64,000 nt of DNA from Fuerstiella sp. (GCA_022843805.1 JALHMY010000022.1:39570-103569), one strand, 5' to 3'. Counted from the first letter of the stretch, positions 34,553 through 45,193 are shown. A program made the numbers and translations. The notes: generated from the sequence alone by a model not told the origin.

Positions 34553-37500
34553 ATGATTGATGTTGCAAACAAATCTGCAGTTTTATCCGGTGAATCCTCA
34601 GCTGCAGCACGTCCGTTTGCCCATCTGCATTGTCACACACATTACAGCCTGCTGGACGGTGTGAATCGGATACCTGACCTGGTTGAGCACGTGAAATCGC
34701 TGGGAATGAATGCCGTTGCGATGACAGATCACGGCAATCTTTACGGTGCGATCGAGTTCTACAATACATGTCGCGAAAAGGCGATTAATCCGGTGATTGG
34801 CTACGAAGCCTACGTGGCGCCTGGACGTCGCACCGACCGCAGCTCCAGCCGGATGAAGGAAGCACAGTCTCATCTGACTCTGCTGGCGATGAATCGCAAG
34901 GGATTCGACAATCTGATTCGCATGTCATCCTCAGCGTATCTTGAGGGCTTTTATTACAAGCCTCGTATTGATCGAGAGCTGCTTGAAGAGTGCAACGAAG
35001 GAATCATCTGCCTTTCCGGCTGTGCGTCCAGTGAACTTTCAAAACTGCTGCTTGCGGAAAAGAACGACGAAGCGAGGCAGCTTGTCGAATGGTATGCACG
35101 CGTTTTCGGCGACCGATTTTACATGGAGATACAGGACGCAGGGTTTCAGATTCAGAAACAATGCCTTGAACTGACCGTCGATCTGGCGAAACAAATGGGT
35201 TTGCCACTGGTCGCCACGAATGACGCCCATTATCTGCGTCGGGAAGATGCGGCCGTTCAGGATGTCATGCTCTGTGTGAACACCCGAACGACTCGGGATG
35301 ACCCGAAACGAATGAAGATGGAGCATGATGGCCTCTACATCTGCTCGCCAGAGGAGATGTATGGAAACTTTCCGGGTCTGGAAGATGCCGTTGCTCGATC
35401 ACAGGAGATTGCTGATCGTGTCGATATTCGGCTGGGTGATCGAAAACTCTATCCGGTATTCAGGCCGCCTGACAACAAGACGGACATCGACTACCTGAAG
35501 GAGCTTTGTCATCAGCGAATGCTGGAACGATATGGTGATGAACTGACGGACGCACACTGGAAGCGTCTGGAATATGAACTCAGCATTATTGAGTCCAAGG
35601 GATATGCCAGCTACTTTCTGATTGTCTGGGACTTTGTTGAGTTTTCCCGTCGGAATGGAATTCCCTGTGGTGCAAGAGGTTCAGCATGTGGAGCAATTGT
35701 CGCCTACCTTCTGCGTATGGGTGATGTTTGCCCGCTGAAATATGACCTGCTGTTTGAGCGTTTTCTCGATCCGAGCCGAGCCGAGCCGCCTGATATTGAC
35801 ATTGACTTCTGTCGCGATCGCCGCCAGATGGTGATCGATTATACGAAGCAAAAGTACGGTGAGAGGAACGTCGCACAGATTGGAACGTACGGCACTCTGA
35901 AAGCCAAAAACGCTATTCGCGACGTGGGACGAGCACTCAATGTGCCGCTTTCACGCGTGAATGAACTGGCCAGAATGGTTCCCGAAACGCTGAATATAAA
36001 GCTTAAGGATGCGATTGACGAAAGTGCCGATCTGAAAGCCGCTTATGATTCGGACCCGGCTGCACGGGAACTTCTGGACTACGCAATCGCAGTCGAAGGT
36101 CTCGCTCGAAGTGCCGGAACTCACGCAGCCGGCGTTGTGATCGCCGACGTACCGCTGGATACCGTCCTGCCTCTTCAGACAATCACCGGCAAGGAAGACA
36201 TTATCACTCAGTGGGACGGACCCACAGTCGAAGCGGTCGGACTGCTGAAAATGGACTTTCTTGGGTTGCGTAACCTGACGATTCTTGATCGAGCCGTTCA
36301 GAATGTAAAACGCAACCACCCGGATTTCGATCTGGAACACGTCAAGAATAATCTTGACGATGCAGCCACTTTTGCACTGCTGCAGCGAGGAGAAACCAAG
36401 GGAGTTTTTCAGCTGGAATCCGGCGGCATGCGGGACCTGCTCACAAAAATGAAGCCGGACTGTTTTGCCGATATCATCGCCACTTCCGCTCTTTATCGTC
36501 CAGGTCCGCTTGAAGGCGGTATGGTGATGGAGTACGTGGATGTGAAGAACGGCCGCAAGCCGCCTCGAAAAGTTCATCCCGTCGTGGACGAAGTCCTGGC
36601 AGAGACTTACGGTGTGATGGTCTACCAGGAACAGGTGATGCGAATTCTGAATCGTGTCGGTAACATTGAACTTTCCAGTGCGTACAAATGCATCAAGGCG
36701 ATCAGCAAGAAAAAAGAAAAGATCATTTCCAGCTACCATCAGGACTACATTAACGGTGCCAAGTCCAATGGGATCTCAGAAACGGTCGCTCAGGAACTCT
36801 GGAACCTGATCATTGCCTTCGCCGGCTATGGCTTCAACAAATCGCATTCCACGGCTTACGGGCTGATTGCTTATGAAACGGCCTACCTGAAAGCTCATTA
36901 TCCGGTCGAATTCATGGCCGCGCTTCTCAGTTGTGAAATGGAAAGTACCGAGCGGATCAGTGAACATATCGATGACGCCCGGCGGATGAAAATCGAAATC
37001 AGCCCACCGGATATCAATCTTTCTGATCTGGAATTCGGATTCAGCGACGGGCGAATTATTTTTGGTCTTGGCGCCATCAAGGGTGTTGGTGAAGGTGCAT
37101 TGCGTGCGATCATTGAAGAACGCGGCAAGCGAGGACCTTTCAAAGACATTTTCAATCTGACAGAAAGAGTCGATCCCAAAGCTCTGACACGCGGAACTCT
37201 GGAAACCCTGATCAAGGCCGGCGTGCTCAGCAGTCTCCCCGGCACGCGCGCTCAGCAAATGGAAGTTGTCGACCGGGCAGTTCAGTCATCTCTCTCCAAA
37301 CATCGGGATAAGGCCCGCGGACAGAAAAGCCTGTTTGGCGGCGAAGAAGATGAAGTTGACGACCGTGGCCAGCAGATTCAGGTGGGGCTCCCCGATGTTC
37401 CCGACTGGACACATTCCCAAAAACTCGCAGTGGAAAAAGAGGTATTCGGCTTTTACCTGACTTCTCATCCACTGACTCAGCACAGCCGAAGACTCGATCG

Positions 37501-38164
37501 CTTTGCGACCAGTCGGAATGCTGAGCTGGCTGAAATGGAAGACGGTACCCCCGTCTTGATTGGCGGCATGATCGCCTCAATCAAGCTGGCCAGTGCGAAA
37601 AAACCGAGTCGCAATGGAAACACTCGATATGCGAATTTTGACCTCGAGGATTCGACCGGCATTGTCCGCTGCATTGCGTGGCCCGAAGACTATGCAAGAT
37701 TTGAAGAACAGATCACCAGTGAAAACGTCATTTTCATTGCCGGCAAGGTTGACCGACGCAGCCGGGAACCAAACGTGATTGTCAATCGCATCTACACGCT
37801 CGATCAGGCCGACCGTGAATTCACCACGCAGGTCGCCATTAAATTTGAACGTGGCCTTCATACGTTTGATGATGTGGAACGGGTCCGCATGCTGCTGGCT
37901 CGTTTTCCCGGCAGTACAAACGTAGTGCTCGTCGTGGATTCGTTTGCCGAACAGAATCGTCAGAATGACAAAAATCTGATGGCTGCGAAAGAAACCGGGG
38001 AAACATCCGGCCGACTTCGATATGTCATGACAACGGGGGCAAATTGTCAGGTCAACGTGGGACCGGAATTTGTGCAGGCCCTCACGGAAACGATCGGCGA
38101 GACCTGCTTTGACCTCAAGGGTGGCAAAGCCAGAAAGGCAGCTTCAGGTTCAACAGGCCGCTGA
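34553..38164 (+). CDS. dnaE: DNA polymerase III alpha subunit
   Basis: 1203 residues, a full-length DnaE, the replicative polymerase catalytic subunit. The PHP domain is at the start (HLHCHTHYSLLDGVNRIPDL, MTDHGNL). The palm contains GARGSACGAIVAYLL and PPDIDIDFCRDRR (near 413-424) with the catalytic aspartates. Further on are QIGTYGTLKAKNAIRDVGRA, YRPGPLEGGMV and FNKSHSTAYGLIAYETAYLK. A helix-hairpin-helix (AIKGVGEGALRAI) and an OB fold (GMIASIKLASAKKPSRNGN) close the protein. The ATG at 34553 is preferred over a TTG two codons upstream. It is the DnaE1-type replicase by length and domain order. It ends five bases from the convergent hom gene. Confidence 0.97.
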   Translation: MIDVANKSAVLSGESSAAARPFAHLHCHTHYSLLDGVNRIPDLVEHVKSLGMNAVAMTDHGNLYGAIEFYNTCREKAINPVIGYEAYVAPGRRTDRSSSRMKEAQSHLTLLAMNRKGFDNLIRMSSSAYLEGFYYKPRIDRELLEECNEGIICLSGCASSELSKLLLAEKNDEARQLVEWYARVFGDRFYMEIQDAGFQIQKQCLELTVDLAKQMGLPLVATNDAHYLRREDAAVQDVMLCVNTRTTRDDPKRMKMEHDGLYICSPEEMYGNFPGLEDAVARSQEIADRVDIRLGDRKLYPVFRPPDNKTDIDYLKELCHQRMLERYGDELTDAHWKRLEYELSIIESKGYASYFLIVWDFVEFSRRNGIPCGARGSACGAIVAYLLRMGDVCPLKYDLLFERFLDPSRAEPPDIDIDFCRDRRQMVIDYTKQKYGERNVAQIGTYGTLKAKNAIRDVGRALNVPLSRVNELARMVPETLNIKLKDAIDESADLKAAYDSDPAARELLDYAIAVEGLARSAGTHAAGVVIADVPLDTVLPLQTITGKEDIITQWDGPTVEAVGLLKMDFLGLRNLTILDRAVQNVKRNHPDFDLEHVKNNLDDAATFALLQRGETKGVFQLESGGMRDLLTKMKPDCFADIIATSALYRPGPLEGGMVMEYVDVKNGRKPPRKVHPVVDEVLAETYGVMVYQEQVMRILNRVGNIELSSAYKCIKAISKKKEKIISSYHQDYINGAKSNGISETVAQELWNLIIAFAGYGFNKSHSTAYGLIAYETAYLKAHYPVEFMAALLSCEMESTERISEHIDDARRMKIEISPPDINLSDLEFGFSDGRIIFGLGAIKGVGEGALRAIIEERGKRGPFKDIFNLTERVDPKALTRGTLETLIKAGVLSSLPGTRAQQMEVVDRAVQSSLSKHRDKARGQKSLFGGEEDEVDDRGQQIQVGLPDVPDWTHSQKLAVEKEVFGFYLTSHPLTQHSRRLDRFATSRNAELAEMEDGTPVLIGGMIASIKLASAKKPSRNGNTRYANFDLEDSTGIVRCIAWPEDYARFEEQITSENVIFIAGKVDRRSREPNVIVNRIYTLDQADREFTTQVAIKFERGLHTFDDVERVRMLLARFPGSTNVVLVVDSFAEQNRQNDKNLMAAKETGETSGRLRYVMTTGANCQVNVGPEFVQALTETIGETCFDLKGGKARKAASGSTGR

Positions 38165-38169
38165 CCGGC

Positions 38170-39495
38170 TCAGTCTGCGACTGGCAGGCAAATGCTTAAG
38201 CCTCGCATTGATGGCAGCTTCGCAATTTCAGCCTGGGCAGCAAGCAGTCTGCCCTGAGATGTCCGGTGCGTCATAATGACCAGTCTCGCCACACATTCGT
38301 TTTCGTCGACATCATCGGGTGTTTCGTCCTGCCGCACACTGCTGATGCTGATTTCATGACGGCCCAGCACATCAGCAATATCGGCAAGTACATGAGGTTT
38401 ATCAGCCACCATAAATCGCAGATAATAGCGGCGGCTGAGTTCATCGGTGGGCTGAAGCGGCAGCGCAGGAAGCGATCGAACTCTTAAAAGTGACTGAAAT
38501 GTCAGGGCAGCTCTTCCGGATGCATAGTCGATCAGATCCGCGACTACCGCTGATGCAGTCGGCATCTGGCCCGCCCCGGCCCCGGATAATCTCAACAGCC
38601 CGCAGGCGTCTCCTTCAATCGCAACAATATTGTCAGCGCCCCCCGTCTGAGCGACGGGACGATCGCTGCGTATCAGTGTTGGCTGCACTGAGACCTCCAG
38701 CCGACCCCTGGAGATTCGAGACGTTGCCAGAAGCTTAATTCGATAACCCAGATCAGCTGCAACAAGAAGATCCATGAGCTCAAGCTGCTGAATTCCCTGT
38801 CGAACAATCTGATCAAGCGTGACACGAGTTCCAAAAGCCAGCTGTGTCAGAATCGACAATTTCTGCGCCGCATCCGTTCCATCCACATCCATTGCCGGAT
38901 CCGCCTCGGCGTAACCAAGCTGCTGAGCTTCGACAAGCGCTGCTTCGTAAGGCTGACGAAGATCCAGCATCTTCGACAGAATAAAATTGCTCGTACCGTT
39001 TAAAATCGCCTCAATGGAAAGAATGCGATTTGCAGTGAGCGCCTGAGTCACTGCAGAGATGACCGGAATTCCGCCGGCGACGGCAGCTTCAAAGCAGATC
39101 GTTCGCCCATTCTTCCCGGCCTGTTCAAAAAGCTCACTTCCATAGTGATGTAAAACCGCCTTATTTGCCGTGATGACATCCTTTCCAGCATCAAGACAAC
39201 GACTGATATGGCTGAATGCCGGATCGGTACCTCCGGCAACATAAATCACAACCTGTATCTCCGGATCACGAATGATCTGCTCGAAATCAGTGGTCAGATC
39301 AATGCCCTGAAGGGGAACATCCCTTTGTCTGGCAGAATCACGAACAACAATCCTTCGCAGCCGCATCTCTCTGCCGGCGCGACGTGACAGCAATTCCGGT
39401 GAAGAATTCAGAATTCTAACAACTCCGGAACCCACTGTACCGCAGCCAACCATGGCCACATTCAGGTTAGAAAATTCGCTTCTTGATGTGTTCAT
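38170..39495 (-). CDS. hom: homoserine dehydrogenase
   Basis: 441 residues. It reduces aspartate semialdehyde to homoserine, the branch point to threonine and methionine. NVAMVGCGTVGSGVVRIL (about 12-29) is the NAD(P) site; VITANKAVL and FEAAVAGGIPVI hold catalytic-domain residues; ILNGTSNFILSKM and EADPAMDVDGTDAAQKL are signature blocks. The C-terminal ~90 residues (RYYLRFMVADKPHVLADIAD) form an ACT domain, expected to bind threonine for feedback control. No aspartokinase is fused or adjacent. It ends five bases from dnaE on the opposite strand. Confidence 0.96.
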   Translation of the reverse strand: MNTSRSEFSNLNVAMVGCGTVGSGVVRILNSSPELLSRRAGREMRLRRIVVRDSARQRDVPLQGIDLTTDFEQIIRDPEIQVVIYVAGGTDPAFSHISRCLDAGKDVITANKAVLHHYGSELFEQAGKNGRTICFEAAVAGGIPVISAVTQALTANRILSIEAILNGTSNFILSKMLDLRQPYEAALVEAQQLGYAEADPAMDVDGTDAAQKLSILTQLAFGTRVTLDQIVRQGIQQLELMDLLVAADLGYRIKLLATSRISRGRLEVSVQPTLIRSDRPVAQTGGADNIVAIEGDACGLLRLSGAGAGQMPTASAVVADLIDYASGRAALTFQSLLRVRSLPALPLQPTDELSRRYYLRFMVADKPHVLADIADVLGRHEISISSVRQDETPDDVDENECVARLVIMTHRTSQGRLLAAQAEIAKLPSMRGLSICLPVAD

Positions 39496-39806
39496 ACCAA
39501 AATACTTATTCTCGAATATTGGCGCAGATCAGGGCCTGCCGATCGTTCTGAGTCTTTTCAGAGTCTGAGTCTTTTCAGGGTGCTGTTCTGTTAACTGCCT
39601 CATGTTGTGGCGGATCTTAGTACAGGGAACGAATGCTGAACACAGCCCGTTTTAAAGGATGTGAGACTCTCACATCCAGCAAATCGTGATTGTCAGACTG
39701 TGATCGGCAGTTGAGCCGTGGGCGGCTCTGCTTATACTGTGTCAAATATCTCGTTCGGGACTTTCCACTCCATCTGCGATGGAAAGAGCTCGCTGGAATC
39801 CAAGAA

Positions 39807-40625
39807 ATGTCCTCCACAGTCCTGACAACCATGCAAATCGGAGCGGTCAGCTACCTAAACTCACGTCCACTCATTGAGGGATTGGATCAACTGCTGCCGG
39901 CTGCTGATCTGGTATTGGATTACCCCAGCCGACTGGCTGACGCGCTGGCGGCAAATCGGTTGGATGTGGCCCTGATTCCTTCTGTGGAATATTTTCGTCG
40001 ACCTGGTTACGAAATCGTCTCCGATGCCTGCGTCGCAGCCCGTGGCGAGGTGATGAGCGTAAAGCTGTACTGTCGTGTACATCCAGGTCGAATTCGTCGA
40101 CTGGCTCTGGATGAAGGGTCCAGGACCAGCGCTGCTCTCGTCAGGGTGATTCTGGCCGAGCGTTATGGGGTCTGCCCTCAGACGGAACCACTTCGGATGG
40201 AATCGCTGACTTCAGATACAACGGCCGATGCGGTTCTGCTGATTGGGGATCGGGCGATGCATCGTCCGGATGAGCAGTTTGAAGAGGTAATGGATCTCGG
40301 TCAGGTTTGGTACAGCTGGACCGGACTTCCATTTGTGTTTGCGATGTGGGTGGCCCGGCAGGATGCTCAGACGGAAGGTGTTGAAGACGCCCTGTCTCAG
40401 GCTCGAAATCGCGGGCTGGCCAACATCAGGAAAATTGCCCGGGACGAAGCACCTTTGCTGGGAATCAGCGAAGATGTGGCACTGAATTATCTGACGAAGA
40501 ATCTGCATTATCATCTGACCAGCGCAGAACGCAGCGGATTGCGACTGTTTTGTGAGCTGGCAGCTCAACATCATTTGGTGAACCCCAATGTCCACATCGT
40601 GTTCCGAGATCTCGTATCTGCTTGA
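39807..40625 (+). CDS. mqnA: chorismate dehydratase (menaquinone, futalosine pathway)
   Basis: 272 residues from the ATG at 39807; the longer frame to 39690 adds sequence unlike the family. MqnA removes water from chorismate to give 3-[(1-carboxyvinyl)oxy]benzoate, the first step of the futalosine route to menaquinone. IGAVSYLNSRPLIEGL is the signature start; VALIPSVEYFR, ALDEGSRTSAALVRVIL and AVLLIGDRAM are the periplasmic-binding-protein-like core blocks, and WYSWTGLPFVFAMWVAR is also typical. Its last 38 bp overlap mqnC, so the two enzymes are translated together. Organisms using this pathway usually lack the MenF-MenD route. Confidence 0.95.
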   Translation: MSSTVLTTMQIGAVSYLNSRPLIEGLDQLLPAADLVLDYPSRLADALAANRLDVALIPSVEYFRRPGYEIVSDACVAARGEVMSVKLYCRVHPGRIRRLALDEGSRTSAALVRVILAERYGVCPQTEPLRMESLTSDTTADAVLLIGDRAMHRPDEQFEEVMDLGQVWYSWTGLPFVFAMWVARQDAQTEGVEDALSQARNRGLANIRKIARDEAPLLGISEDVALNYLTKNLHYHLTSAERSGLRLFCELAAQHHLVNPNVHIVFRDLVSA

Positions 40626-41724
40626 CAAGGCCGTCGCAGGCGAAAGGCTGACTCCGGAAGAAGGGCTGCAGCTCCTGCAGTCGCATGATCTGTCGGCCAT
40701 TGGTGCGGCAGCTGATGCGGTAACTCGTCGGCTCCATCCGGAACCGTTTCGTACGTACAACATCGACAGAAACATCAATTATACGAACGCCTGCACTGCG
40801 GTTTGTGATTTCTGCGCGTTCTATCGGCCGCCTGACCACCCGGAAGTCTACGTTCTTCCGATGGATGTTTTGCTTCAGAAGATCAGTGAGACGGTCGCAC
40901 TGGGCGGTGATCAGATTCTTCTTCAGGGAGGTCTCCATCCGAAACTGCCGCTTGAATGGTATGAGAACATGCTGTCAACGTTACGGCAGCATTATCCACA
41001 GGTGAACATTCACGGTTTTAGTCCACCGGAAATCTACCACTTTACAAAAATCAGCCGGCTGCCTCTGCGAACGGTACTTGAGCGGCTGAAGGCGGCAGGG
41101 CTGGGAAGTTTGCCGGGCGGAGGCGGCGAAATCCTGGTGGACCGTGTTCGGCGCTCCATCACTCGAGGCAAAGTACTTTCCGATGACTGGCTCGATGTGA
41201 TGCGTGTCTGGCATCAGCTGGGTGGACGATCCAGTGCAACGATGATGTTCGGTCATGTTGAAACACTGGCAGAAAGAATTGAACATCTGGAGCGACTCAG
41301 GCAGCTACAGGACGAAACCGGAGGTTTCACTGCCTACATTTGCTGGACCTTTCAGCCGGACCACACTGACATGTCACACATTCCGCCTGCAGGAGCGTTC
41401 GAGTACCTGAGAACGCAGGCAGTGAGTCGGCTGTATCTTGACAATATTCCCAACATTCAGTCGTCATGGGTCACGCAGGGGGAGAAAGTGGGACAGTTGG
41501 CGCTGTTGTTCGGCGCTAATGACATGGGGAGTCTGATGATCGAGGAAAACGTGGTGTCACAGGCCGGAACGGTCCACCACCTGACTGTCGAGACAATTCG
41601 TCGGTGTATTGAGAATGTGGGTTACGTTCCGCGTCAGCGAAACGTCTTTTACGAATATATCGATCAGCCCGCTGAGAACCATCCGGAACTGCGGAAACCG
41701 ATTCTGCCAGTTTTGCAGTCGTAA
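40588..41724 (+). CDS. mqnC: cyclic dehypoxanthine futalosine synthase, radical SAM
   Basis: 378 residues. MqnC cyclises dehypoxanthine futalosine by radical chemistry. NACTAVCDFCAFYRPP gives the CX3CX2C iron-sulfur motif (C69, C73, C76). GGDQILLQGGLHPKLPLEWY, IHGFSPPEI and GLGSLPGGGGEILVD are the SAM- and substrate-binding blocks of the MqnC/CofH/MqnE group; LDNIPNIQSSWVTQG is typical of MqnC. It overlaps mqnA by 38 bp. MqnB, MqnD and MqnE are not in this window, so the pathway genes are spread over the genome. Confidence 0.95.
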   Translation: MSTSCSEISYLLDKAVAGERLTPEEGLQLLQSHDLSAIGAAADAVTRRLHPEPFRTYNIDRNINYTNACTAVCDFCAFYRPPDHPEVYVLPMDVLLQKISETVALGGDQILLQGGLHPKLPLEWYENMLSTLRQHYPQVNIHGFSPPEIYHFTKISRLPLRTVLERLKAAGLGSLPGGGGEILVDRVRRSITRGKVLSDDWLDVMRVWHQLGGRSSATMMFGHVETLAERIEHLERLRQLQDETGGFTAYICWTFQPDHTDMSHIPPAGAFEYLRTQAVSRLYLDNIPNIQSSWVTQGEKVGQLALLFGANDMGSLMIEENVVSQAGTVHHLTVETIRRCIENVGYVPRQRNVFYEYIDQPAENHPELRKPILPVLQS

Positions 41725-41863
41725 ACATCTGATGCCACAGTCAGTCCGCTGCCGCTTATGCGTTCGTGTGTGATAGGCTTGCACTCCGGGGAATGATGCT
41801 GAACCCGATCGGACGTCGATCTGGTCACGTTTTTCGGACAGGCATTCGTTACGGCAGTCACTC

Positions 41864-42649
41864 ATGATTCGCGTACAGCGGCTTGTCAAAGAGTTCGACG
41901 ACGCGCGTCAGGGCGTGTTTCGGGCAGTCGACGATGTTTCGTTTGAGGTCCGCCCTGGAGAAATCTACGGACTGCTTGGACCAAACGGGGCCGGAAAGAC
42001 TACCTGCCTTCGCATCCTGAGCACAGTACTCCGGCCAACTCGAGGCGTCGCGGAAGTCGATGGGCTGAATGTTGTTCGCGATCCTGAAGGTGTGCGCTGC
42101 CGCATCGGTTTTATGTCCTGCAATACCGGGATCTATGACCGCATGACGGCCCGCGAAATGGTGGAGTACTACGGGCGCCTTTACGGCATTCCGGAAGATC
42201 GGCTTCAGCATCGAATCGAAGAAATCTTTGAAGTTCTTCAGATGACGGATATTCGCGACCGCCTTGGCGGAAAAATGTCCACAGGGATGAAACAGAAAGT
42301 CTCCATCGCACGCACCATTGTGCATGATCCGCCCGTCATTATCTTTGACGAACCAACATCCGGACTGGATGTGCTTGTTGCCCGAGCCGTGCTGCAGGCC
42401 GTCTCCGCACTTCGCGATCAGGGAAAATGCATTATTTTCTCCACCCACATTATGCGTGAAGTGGAGAAGTTGTGTGATCGAATCGCGGTCATTCATCGAG
42501 GCAGAATACTTGCTGAAGGTACGTTGCCGGAGCTGGCAGATCGTTATCAGCAGCCCGATGTTGAAGAATTATTTTTTGATCTGATTCAGCGGCACGAGGA
42601 ACTGATCGCTTCCGGAGCAGGTCAGAGAAACAGCCAACACTTTGTGTAG
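41864..42649 (+). CDS. ABC transporter ATP-binding protein, NatA/ABC-2 type
   Basis: 261 residues with a full ATPase: Walker [10 protein letters not shown] (about 40-48), signature [14 protein letters not shown] (a STGMKQ variant of LSGGQ as in NatA and DRA-type exporters), Walker [13 protein letters not shown], and a switch histidine in FSTHIM. It lies 21 bp before the membrane subunit gene and forms the exporter with it. NatAB-type transporters export ions or small molecules; the cargo here is unknown. Confidence 0.93.
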   Translation: MIRVQRLVKEFDDARQGVFRAVDDVSFEVRPGEIYGLLGPNGAGKTTCLRILSTVLRPTRGVAEVDGLNVVRDPEGVRCRIGFMSCNTGIYDRMTAREMVEYYGRLYGIPEDRLQHRIEEIFEVLQMTDIRDRLGGKMSTGMKQKVSIARTIVHDPPVIIFDEPTSGLDVLVARAVLQAVSALRDQGKCIIFSTHIMREVEKLCDRIAVIHRGRILAEGTLPELADRYQQPDVEELFFDLIQRHEELIASGAGQRNSQHFV

Positions 42650-42670
42650 TTCACAGTCAGGCGACGTTCG

Positions 42671-45193
42671 ATGAGCTGGAAGAACATTAGACTGATATTT
42701 CTTCGCGAACTTCGAGACCAGCTGCGAGACCGTCGCACGCTGTTCATGATCACGATTCTGCCAGTGCTTCTGTATCCAATGCTGGGTCTCGGCCTCGTGG
42801 AAATGATGCTGACATTCAGTGAGGAACGAAGAACAATCGTCATCCTGAACGCCAGTCAGTTACCTGACTCTCCTCCTCTTCTGGACGAACAAGGTATCCG
42901 AACAAGCTGGTACAGCGAAGGTCAGACCGATGCTGACAAACTGCGAGTAATCACCGATCGCGGGTTCACTGCAACCGCTGTCTCCGATGTAAGCCAGCAC
43001 GATGAGAATACAAAGGCGGACAGCGCATCAAGCCAGAGTGAGGACCACAAATCCGACGGAGCACTCATTGCCACAGCACGTCAGCTTGCCGACAAACTCC
43101 ACCTCCTGCAGAAGCTGGAATACGAGGAATACCTGAATACGAAGGAATCCCAAACGGCCGATGGACAGACTCAGGAAGACTCACCACCAGACGCAGGAAA
43201 ACGACAGGCGGGGTCTGATAGTCAACCATCCGGACTGACAGAAATCATTGGGATTCGTGAACAGATCAGCCAGATGTTTCTGGTCAGCGGAATTGACGTT
43301 CTCACCGTTGTTCCTCAGGGATACAGTGACACTCTTTCTGTTGTCCGTCAGCAGGTTCAGGATCGAAACTCTGAATCGGAAGACGCTTTCCTCGCACCTG
43401 TCCTGGTGGTCAGGAACAGTGCAGACGATAAATCCGCCTCAGCATTTGCACGAGTCACTTCTGCCTTCAAAAACTGGGAAGACGCGATTCGGGCATCGTT
43501 TTTTGCGGACGCATCACTTCCGCAGATGCTTCAAAATCCCGCCAGACTGCGCTGGGTTGAAGTGGCAAAACAGGAACAGGTTTCAGCAAGCGTCTGGAGC
43601 AAAATGTTTCCCGCAATGCTGGTGATCATGGCACTGACTGGCGCCTTCTACCCGGCCATCGATCTTGGTGCAGGAGAAAAGGAACGCGGCACCATGGAGA
43701 CTCTCCTGATCAGTCCGGCGAAAAGAGTCGAACTGGTTCTGGGAAAATTTGCTACAGTGATGCTGTTCAGTGTCTGCACGGCTCTGCTGAACCTGCTGAG
43801 TATGGGTATCACGGGTCAGCATATGGCAATGGCAATGGGCAGCGGAACGCCTGGAAGCCTGAGTCTGGACTTTCCCGGCATCAGCTCCCTTCTGTGGGTC
43901 ATCGTGCTGCTCTTTCCTCTCGCCGCACTGTTTAGCGCTCTGTGTCTGGCTCTGGCAACATTCGCCCGATCGACCAAGGAAGGACAGTATTACCTGACAC
44001 CTCTGCTGATGGCTGTTATGGGTGTCACCATGTTCTGCCTGTTTCCGGCGATCGAAATGACGCCTCTTTACAGCGTGCTTCCGGTTGTCAACGTAGCCGT
44101 GCTGCTGAAAGGGTTGTTGCTGACATCAGGCCAGTCTTCTCAGCTTGCCGTGTACGCCATCCCTGTTCTTGTATCCAGCATTGGCTACAGCATGCTGGCT
44201 CTCTGGTGGGCGATCGAACTTTACAACAGTGAAGACGTACTCTTCCGGGAAGCCGAAAAATTTGACCTGCGGCTGTGGATGCGACAAATTCTGCGAACAA
44301 AGGACGCTGTTCCCGCATTTCCAGAAGCAATTTTTTGTTTTGTCCTGATCCTGATGCTGCAGTTTGTTGCCATGTCTTCGATGCAGCCGGATCTCAGTGA
44401 CAACGGTTCTGCCGCTGATCTGATGAAGATTATCGTTACTCAGCAACTGGTCATGATCGCATGTCCGGCCGTCTTCATGGGGGTCCTGCTGACGACGAGC
44501 CTGAAGGCCACATTCCGCCTGCGAAAGCCGTCTTTGCACGCCCTGGGACTTGGCATGGGACTGGCGATGGTCATTCATCCGCTGAGCGTTGAGCTGAGCC
44601 AGTTTCTGGTCAGCCATCGAGTCTTTCCTCCGATTCCGGAAGGTGCTGCCCGAGTGATGGGAATGCTGAAGTCCGACCAGCAGCCAGTCTGGCTGCTGCT
44701 TGTCGTTTTCGCTCTGACACCTGCAATCTGCGAGGAACTGGCGTTTCGTGGGTTTGTGCTGAGCGGGCTGGCGCGAGGTGGGCGACTGGCCATTTCTGTT
44801 GTCATCAGCAGCATGATGTTCGGCATCATTCATATGATTCCACAGCAGGCGTTTAACGCGGGGCTTCTGGGCCTGGTGCTGGCTCTGCTGGCGATTTACA
44901 GCAGAAGCATCTTTCCTTCGATGGCATTTCACTTCGTCAACAATTCCATTGCCACACTGCATGCAGGCGGGCTGAAGTTTCTTTACGCTGATGGTGTCTT
45001 CTTTTCGCGCGATGCAGAAAACAGCCTGAGGTACGAATCTCCCCTGCTGATCCTCTGTGGAGTGGCCGCATTCCTGATGATCCTGCACATGGTACGCATT
45101 GTGATTCGCGAACAGGACCACAAGCGGCGGGGCATTATTCCAGCCTTCGGGGAATCAGCTCCACACGCTGCGACCCTGTCACGGATGTCATAA
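42671..45193 (+). CDS. ABC-2 permease fused to CPBP intramembrane protease
   Basis: 840 residues. The N-terminal part (about 1-530) is a NatB-like ABC-2 permease: one membrane helix near 20-45, a large extracytoplasmic region (about 50-310), then several helices beginning FPAMLVIMALTGAFYPAIDL with ERGTMETLLISP after it. The C-terminal part (about 560-820) is a CPBP (CAAX protease-like) domain with EELAFRG (near 687), FGIIHM (near 717) and HFVNN (near 754), the glutamate, histidine and asparagine motifs of these glutamic intramembrane proteases. The fusion couples transport to membrane proteolysis, or the protease domain protects against a secreted peptide, as in bacteriocin self-immunity (inference). 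Charged, Ser/Asp-rich linker at about 110-190. Confidence 0.88.
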   Translation: MSWKNIRLIFLRELRDQLRDRRTLFMITILPVLLYPMLGLGLVEMMLTFSEERRTIVILNASQLPDSPPLLDEQGIRTSWYSEGQTDADKLRVITDRGFTATAVSDVSQHDENTKADSASSQSEDHKSDGALIATARQLADKLHLLQKLEYEEYLNTKESQTADGQTQEDSPPDAGKRQAGSDSQPSGLTEIIGIREQISQMFLVSGIDVLTVVPQGYSDTLSVVRQQVQDRNSESEDAFLAPVLVVRNSADDKSASAFARVTSAFKNWEDAIRASFFADASLPQMLQNPARLRWVEVAKQEQVSASVWSKMFPAMLVIMALTGAFYPAIDLGAGEKERGTMETLLISPAKRVELVLGKFATVMLFSVCTALLNLLSMGITGQHMAMAMGSGTPGSLSLDFPGISSLLWVIVLLFPLAALFSALCLALATFARSTKEGQYYLTPLLMAVMGVTMFCLFPAIEMTPLYSVLPVVNVAVLLKGLLLTSGQSSQLAVYAIPVLVSSIGYSMLALWWAIELYNSEDVLFREAEKFDLRLWMRQILRTKDAVPAFPEAIFCFVLILMLQFVAMSSMQPDLSDNGSAADLMKIIVTQQLVMIACPAVFMGVLLTTSLKATFRLRKPSLHALGLGMGLAMVIHPLSVELSQFLVSHRVFPPIPEGAARVMGMLKSDQQPVWLLLVVFALTPAICEELAFRGFVLSGLARGGRLAISVVISSMMFGIIHMIPQQAFNAGLLGLVLALLAIYSRSIFPSMAFHFVNNSIATLHAGGLKFLYADGVFFSRDAENSLRYESPLLILCGVAAFLMILHMVRIVIREQDHKRRGIIPAFGESAPHAATLSRMS

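Noticed and set aside
35951..36739. 262-codon minus-strand ORF
   Set aside because: Shadow of dnaE, whose motifs on the other strand are unmistakable.
44126..45121. 331-codon minus-strand ORF
   Set aside because: Antisense to the permease/CPBP gene, rich in His, Gln and Arg as expected from the reverse of a hydrophobic coding sequence.
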